DNA of 64,000 nucleotides from Frigoribacterium sp. VKM Ac-2836 (lineage in GTDB: Bacteria > Actinomycetota > Actinomycetes > Actinomycetales > Microbacteriaceae), in the NCBI RefSeq assembly GCF_013248995.1, contig NZ_JABRPK010000001.1, positions 682,001 to 746,000 of the forward strand, read 5' to 3'. The position numbers were made by a program, and so were the translations under genes. Of the stretch, positions 60,985 to 64,000 are shown in pieces (within the stretch, counting starts at the first letter, position 1; each line of letters begins with the position of its first letter). Under the pieces are notes generated by a model that saw only the letters and a program-made list of their open reading frames with translations, made no database searches and was not told the DNA's origin.

Positions 60985-61004
60985 GTACCCCCCTCGCGGG
61001 GTAC
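60985..61004. promoter_or_regulatory. Inverted repeat upstream of small unknown gene
   Basis: GTACCCC (60985-60991) and GGGGTAC (60998-61004) flank a 6-nt loop and overlap the TACGCT hexamer at 61002-61007, a possible -10 for the gene starting at 61055. It could be an operator. Confidence 0.4.
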
Positions 61005-61054
61005 GCTGCGATCACGGTCCACCTGACGGGCCGGAGAACGATGAAGGAGACATC

Positions 61055-61270
61055 ATGGGTGCTGTCTTGGAGCGTACGTCCCGAGCCGAGGTCATCCCGC
61101 TGGGTGACGGATTCCACCGTGTGTCGACACCGACCGCCGGAGTGATCGGGTTCGTGCACGAGACCGAGGGCCTCTTCGAGGTGCTGCGTGGTCGCGTCCG
61201 GACCGCCGTCCGTCGAGAGGGCTCGTACCGCACGCTCGACGTCGCAGTGATCGCTCTGACCTACAGTTGA
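61055..61270 (+). CDS. Small conserved-looking protein of unknown function
   Basis: A 71-residue soluble protein beginning MGAVLERTSRAEVIPLGDGF and containing VSTPTAGVIGFVHETEGLF, with no membrane segment, cysteine or recognisable domain. ATG 61055 has an AAGGAG site at good spacing and codon use matches the chromosome, so it is likely real. An inverted repeat overlaps its possible promoter, and a hairpin (61311-61335) follows. It is directly upstream of the serine recombinase, but separated by a terminator. Confidence 0.7.
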   Translation: MGAVLERTSRAEVIPLGDGFHRVSTPTAGVIGFVHETEGLFEVLRGRVRTAVRREGSYRTLDVAVIALTYS

Positions 61271-61310
61271 GAACGACCGTCCACTGACGCGGCCACCGGC
61301 AGGCGTCACC

Positions 61311-61335
61311 GAGGCCTCGCCACCGGCGAGGCCTC
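61311..61335 (+). terminator. Terminator hairpin after the small unknown gene
   Basis: A perfect 11-bp stem (61311-61321 and 61325-61335) with a 3-nt loop is followed by a pyrimidine-rich TCCTCTCTCC. It is about 40 bp after the 71-aa gene and 31 bp before the recombinase start. Confidence 0.75.
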
Positions 61336-61366
61336 TCCTCTCTCCACCGTCGTCGGAAGGCCTCCC

Positions 61367-61951
61367 GTGACCGTCGTCGGGTACGCCCGAATCTCGCGAG
61401 ACGACCCGTCGTCCGACCGGCAGGTCGACCGCCTCCGGGCCACCGGGTGCGACGAGGTCTTCGTCGATCACGCCACCGGTACCCGGCAGCCCCGCCCCGA
61501 GTTCGCCAAGGCCATCGGCAGCCTGCGCGAGGGCGACGTGTTCGTCGTGGTGAACGTCGACCGCATCGGGCGCTCGGTCGCCGAGCTGGTCGGCGTGATG
61601 GCGACGCTCGACGCCCTGGGCGTGGCCTTCCGCTCGATCGACGAGCAGATCGACGAGCTGAACGCGTACGGCCGTTTCTTCTTCCGGGTCACCGCCGCCC
61701 TGGCCCGCTTCGACGAGCAGGTCGGCGGCGAGCTGCACCGTGCCGAGACCCGCAGACGTCAGGAGGCGCGGGTCGCGCAGACCCCGAAACCCCCGGTCTC
61801 GAGGCGCCGTCTCGATGCCGCCCGTCAGCTGCGCGCGGGGGGAGCGAGCATGCGCGAGGCCGCCGAGCACGTCGCCGTGCCCGAGCGCGTCCTCCGCCGC
61901 GAACTCGAGCGCGACGACGCCGATCGTGCCCGGCGGCAGCAGCCCGACTGA
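61367..61951 (+). CDS. Serine site-specific recombinase (resolvase/invertase type)
   Basis: A 194-residue serine recombinase. The catalytic domain begins VVGYARISRDDPSSDRQVDRL with nucleophile Ser10, continues with VVVNVDRIGRSVAELVGVM and DEQIDELNAYGRFFFRVTAALARFDE, and ends with a short HTH (about 145-185, SRRRLDAARQLRAGGASMREAA). All key residues (S10, R8, R68-R71 region) are present. GTG 61367 follows GGAAGG. It has no neighbouring transposon or inverted cassette but lies 65 bp from tRNA-Arg, which may be a remnant integration site. Confidence 0.88.
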   Translation: MTVVGYARISRDDPSSDRQVDRLRATGCDEVFVDHATGTRQPRPEFAKAIGSLREGDVFVVVNVDRIGRSVAELVGVMATLDALGVAFRSIDEQIDELNAYGRFFFRVTAALARFDEQVGGELHRAETRRRQEARVAQTPKPPVSRRRLDAARQLRAGGASMREAAEHVAVPERVLRRELERDDADRARRQQPD

Positions 61952-62015
61952 CTCCCGGCGCTGAGAGGACCGGCGCGCACGGGATGGAATGGACCAGCAT
62001 TCGGCCGAGAGAACG

Positions 62016-62090
62016 TGGTGCCCCCAGGCAGATTCGAACTGCCGCCCCTGCCTCCGGAGGGCAGTGCTCTATCCCCTGAGCTATGGGGGC
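62016..62090 (-). tRNA. tRNA-Arg (anticodon CCG)
   Basis: On the minus strand the 72-nt cloverleaf runs 62090-62019: acceptor GCCCCCA/TGGGGGC, D arm GCTC-8 nt-GAGC, anticodon stem CTGCC/GGCAG with loop CTCCGGA (anticodon CCG), 4-nt variable region, and T arm GGCAG-TTCGAAT-CTGCC. The discriminator is A and a genomically encoded CCA follows (62018-62016). It decodes CGG. Confidence 0.95.
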
Positions 62091-62167
62091 CCGGGAACGT
62101 CGTCAAGGTTAGCAGCGAATCGGTGCCGTCTGGAACGACGACGCCGGGCAGGGTGCATCGTGGGGGA

Positions 62168-62887
62168 GTGACCGACGACAAGCACACCGACCCAGCCGAC
62201 CGCGACGCTCGCTCCGACCGCACCGATCCCGACGGCCCGACGCTGCGCGAGCGCCTCCGCTCGGCCAAGGTCTTCCATCCCGAGCTGCCCACCTTCGACG
62301 TCGACGCCGTGGCCGACGACGCGGTCGACCAGTTCGTCGCCTGGCTCGTGGAGGCCGTCGACCAGGACGTGGCCCAGCCGCACGCCATGGTGATCTCGAC
62401 CTCGTCGTCCGACGGTGACGTCACCGCCCGCACCCTGCTGCTCAAGGACGTCGACGACGGCGCCCTCTGGTTCGCCACCTCCTCGATCAGCCCGAAGGGA
62501 CGGCAGATCGCCGAGAACCCCCGGGTGGCCCTCACCCTCTACTGGCGGGAGCAGGGCCGCCAGGTCCGGGTGCTCGGTCGGGCGACGCCAGGACCGCGCG
62601 ACGTCAGCGAGAAGGACTTCACCGCGCGCCACCCGGACTCGCGCGCCGTGGCCATGACGCAGCCGCAGAGCAGCCCGATCACCGACGAGGCCGAGACGCG
62701 TCGTCGCCTCGCCGAGGCCAAGGCCGCGATCGAGTCCGACGACACCCTCGTCCCCGAGGACTGGACGGCCTGGCGGGTCGACCCCACCTCGATCGAGTTC
62801 TGGCAGGCGACCACGGGCCGCAACCAGGTGCGTCTGCGGTACGACCGCGACGGAGACGGCTGGACCCGCGCCTCCTTGTGGCCCTGA
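62168..62887 (+). CDS. pdxH: Pyridoxamine 5'-phosphate oxidase family protein
   Basis: A 239-residue FMN-binding split-barrel protein. The PNPOx FMN and substrate pocket appear as QPHAMVISTSSSDGDVTARTLLLKDVDDGALWFATSSISPKGRQIAENP-like segments, and the C-terminal signature is WTAWRVDPTSIEFWQATTGRNQVR (about residues 195-218). It makes pyridoxal phosphate from pyridoxine or pyridoxamine phosphate. GTG 62168 has CATCGT 6 bp upstream, suggesting a leaderless mRNA. The C-terminal codons contain an exact copy of the 12-bp word. Confidence 0.85.
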   Translation: MTDDKHTDPADRDARSDRTDPDGPTLRERLRSAKVFHPELPTFDVDAVADDAVDQFVAWLVEAVDQDVAQPHAMVISTSSSDGDVTARTLLLKDVDDGALWFATSSISPKGRQIAENPRVALTLYWREQGRQVRVLGRATPGPRDVSEKDFTARHPDSRAVAMTQPQSSPITDEAETRRRLAEAKAAIESDDTLVPEDWTAWRVDPTSIEFWQATTGRNQVRLRYDRDGDGWTRASLWP

Positions 62888-62988
62888 CGACCACGGAGGT
62901 CGTCGACGGCGTGACCTCGACGGTCGAGCGGACGTAACGCGACGACACGCACCTGGCAGACCGTCGGCGCCGACGGCAGCATGGGGGC

Positions 62989-63789
62989 ATGACCTCGTAC
63001 GCCGCCCCGACGACCCGCCCGAGCGACCCCGCCGTCGCCTCGATGCGCCTCGCGGTGGTCGAGGTCACCCGGCACCGGCCGCATGCTCCCGAGTACCACG
63101 CCTACGTCGAAGAGATGAACTCCCGCGTTCGGGAGACCGCCGCCGCGGCGGGCTGGCGGGCGACGCGGTTCGCAGCCGGCGACCTCGGCGTCGACGAGCT
63201 GCTCCGCCTGACCGTCGACCACGACGCGATCGTGGTGCTCGGCGGAGAAGATCTGTCGCCCCGCCACTACGGAGGCGCGACCGGCTACCCGGGAGAAGGC
63301 CGCCACGACCCGGTGGCCGACGAGGCCCAGCTCGCCCTCGTCCGGCGGGCCGTCGCCCGACGCACCCCGCTGCTCGGCGTCTGCCGCGGCCATCAACTGA
63401 TCAACGTCGCGCTCGGCGGCGACCTCGTGCAGCACCTCGACGACGAGGACGGCCTGCACCGCACCCCCGAGGCACCGGTCGCAGAGCTGATGCACCCACA
63501 CGGCGTGCGGCTCGAACCCGGCAGCCGTCTCGCCCAGGTCCTGGGTGCCGCGCCCGTGGTCCAGAGCGCGCACCACCAAGCCGTCGGTCGGGTGGGCGAC
63601 GGTCTCCGCGTCGTCGGTCGGGCCGCGGACGGCACCGTCGAGGCCGTCGAGCACGACTCGGCCCCGATCCTCGGTGTCCAATGGCACCCCGAAGACCGCG
63701 GGGCGCCGGTGGGCCAGCTCGAGGCGTTGTTGGCCTCCTTGGCCGAGACCGTCGCCACGCGAGCCGACCAGGAGGCGCTGGTCGCCTAG
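62989..63789 (+). CDS. Class I glutamine amidotransferase-like hydrolase (PuuD-type)
   Basis: A 266-residue gamma-glutamyl-gamma-aminobutyrate hydrolase family protein. The nucleophile elbow is TPLLGVCRGHQLINVALGG (Cys near residue 129), and the His/Glu pair is in GVQWHPED near residue 230; VVLGGEDLSPRHYGG is typical of PuuD. It could act in putrescine degradation, but no puu genes are adjacent. CAGCAT is 6 bp before ATG 62989, a leaderless pattern. Confidence 0.85.
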   Translation: MTSYAAPTTRPSDPAVASMRLAVVEVTRHRPHAPEYHAYVEEMNSRVRETAAAAGWRATRFAAGDLGVDELLRLTVDHDAIVVLGGEDLSPRHYGGATGYPGEGRHDPVADEAQLALVRRAVARRTPLLGVCRGHQLINVALGGDLVQHLDDEDGLHRTPEAPVAELMHPHGVRLEPGSRLAQVLGAAPVVQSAHHQAVGRVGDGLRVVGRAADGTVEAVEHDSAPILGVQWHPEDRGAPVGQLEALLASLAETVATRADQEALVA

Positions 63790-63828
63790 GACGCGCCCCT
63801 CACCCGAGCGCGCCTCCTGCCCGTCGGC

Positions 63829-64000
63829 TCAGCCGTCCTGCCGCAGTGCGGAGAGCACGGCCGACACGACGGGTTCGGCGTCGCCCGGTTCGAGGAACGT
63901 CGTCGATCGGGCCACGACGAACGCCGGCGAGGAGAACGCCTCGGCCGTCCCCACCCGACCGGTCGTGTCGAAGTAGCCTTCGACGCCGTACGTGGGCACC
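63829..64000 (-). CDS. C-terminal part of an unidentified protein (cut by window edge)
   Basis: A frame of 57 codons runs from the window edge to a stop at 63829, reading PTYGVEGYFDTTGRVGTAE and SPAFVVARSTTFLEPGDAE with a last helix VVSAVLSALRQDG. Third-position GC is high, so it is probably real. No domain is recognisable from so little. The 5' end lies beyond the window. Confidence 0.5.
   Translation of the reverse strand, partial: VPTYGVEGYFDTTGRVGTAEAFSSPAFVVARSTTFLEPGDAEPVVSAVLSALRQDG

Overview
The window is a 64 kb piece of a high-GC actinobacterial chromosome, most likely from the Microbacteriaceae. This rests on strong third-position GC, a fused oxoglutarate decarboxylase/dehydrogenase (Kgd), a SigH/RsrA-type redox sigma pair beside aroA-rsgA-hisN, GuaB1, many GTG starts, and 4-bp ATGA/GTGA gene overlaps. 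The genus cannot be fixed from sequence reading alone. The region is almost entirely ordinary chromosome; no prophage, CRISPR array or complete insertion sequence is visible.

Layout. 0-5 kb: a frameshifted exopolysaccharide Wzz/tyrosine-kinase gene, a zinc formaldehyde dehydrogenase, a DHA2 MFS pump, a probable 46-aa protein and a GCC-rich microsatellite. 5-9.5 kb: hisN, rsgA and aroA on the minus strand, with sigH-rsrA divergent and their promoter lying across the aroA start codon. 9.5-20 kb: GNAT, kgd, guaB1, two CNNM/HlyC-type membrane proteins, an Old Yellow Enzyme, a HAD phosphatase remnant and nnrD. 20.7-27 kb: YceI, a polar amino-acid ABC importer, a polytopic glycosyltransferase, a thiamine-binding protein and an MFS pump. 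27.6-30.8 kb: a histidine kinase, a kinase-like membrane protein and a LuxR-type regulator. 31-36.8 kb: metY and metX, an SDR, a hypothetical and a GT2. 36.8-42.6 kb: a photolyase-like flavoprotein with unusual domain order, DUF2071, a PRTase, an S51-like peptidase, ung, a GNAT, and an SMR efflux gene with its TetR regulator. 42.6-50.7 kb: an amidase, a five-gene Opp/Dpp importer and two divergent siderophore-interacting proteins behind a DtxR/IdeR-like box. 50.8-55.5 kb: an SDR/HExxH/flavoprotein operon, CsbD, an enoyl-CoA hydratase and an arginase-fold protein. 55.5-64 kb: an acyltransferase-PspA-TPM membrane-stress operon, an EamA exporter, a small unknown gene, a lone serine recombinase, tRNA-Arg(CCG), a PNPOx protein, a class I glutamine amidotransferase and one cut-off gene.

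Two window-wide patterns stand out. First, a 12-bp word, ACCCGCGCCTCC or its complement, occurs exactly 15 times. It occurs as inverted pairs that form terminator-like hairpins between genes, and also singly inside coding regions in several reading frames. Second, about fifteen genes have a -10-like hexamer (TAnnnT or a close variant) placed 6-7 bp before the start codon, the signature of leaderless mRNAs. A near-perfect SigR/SigH-class promoter (GGAAT-N18-GTT) precedes sigH, and a DtxR-like box precedes the siderophore-reductase genes.
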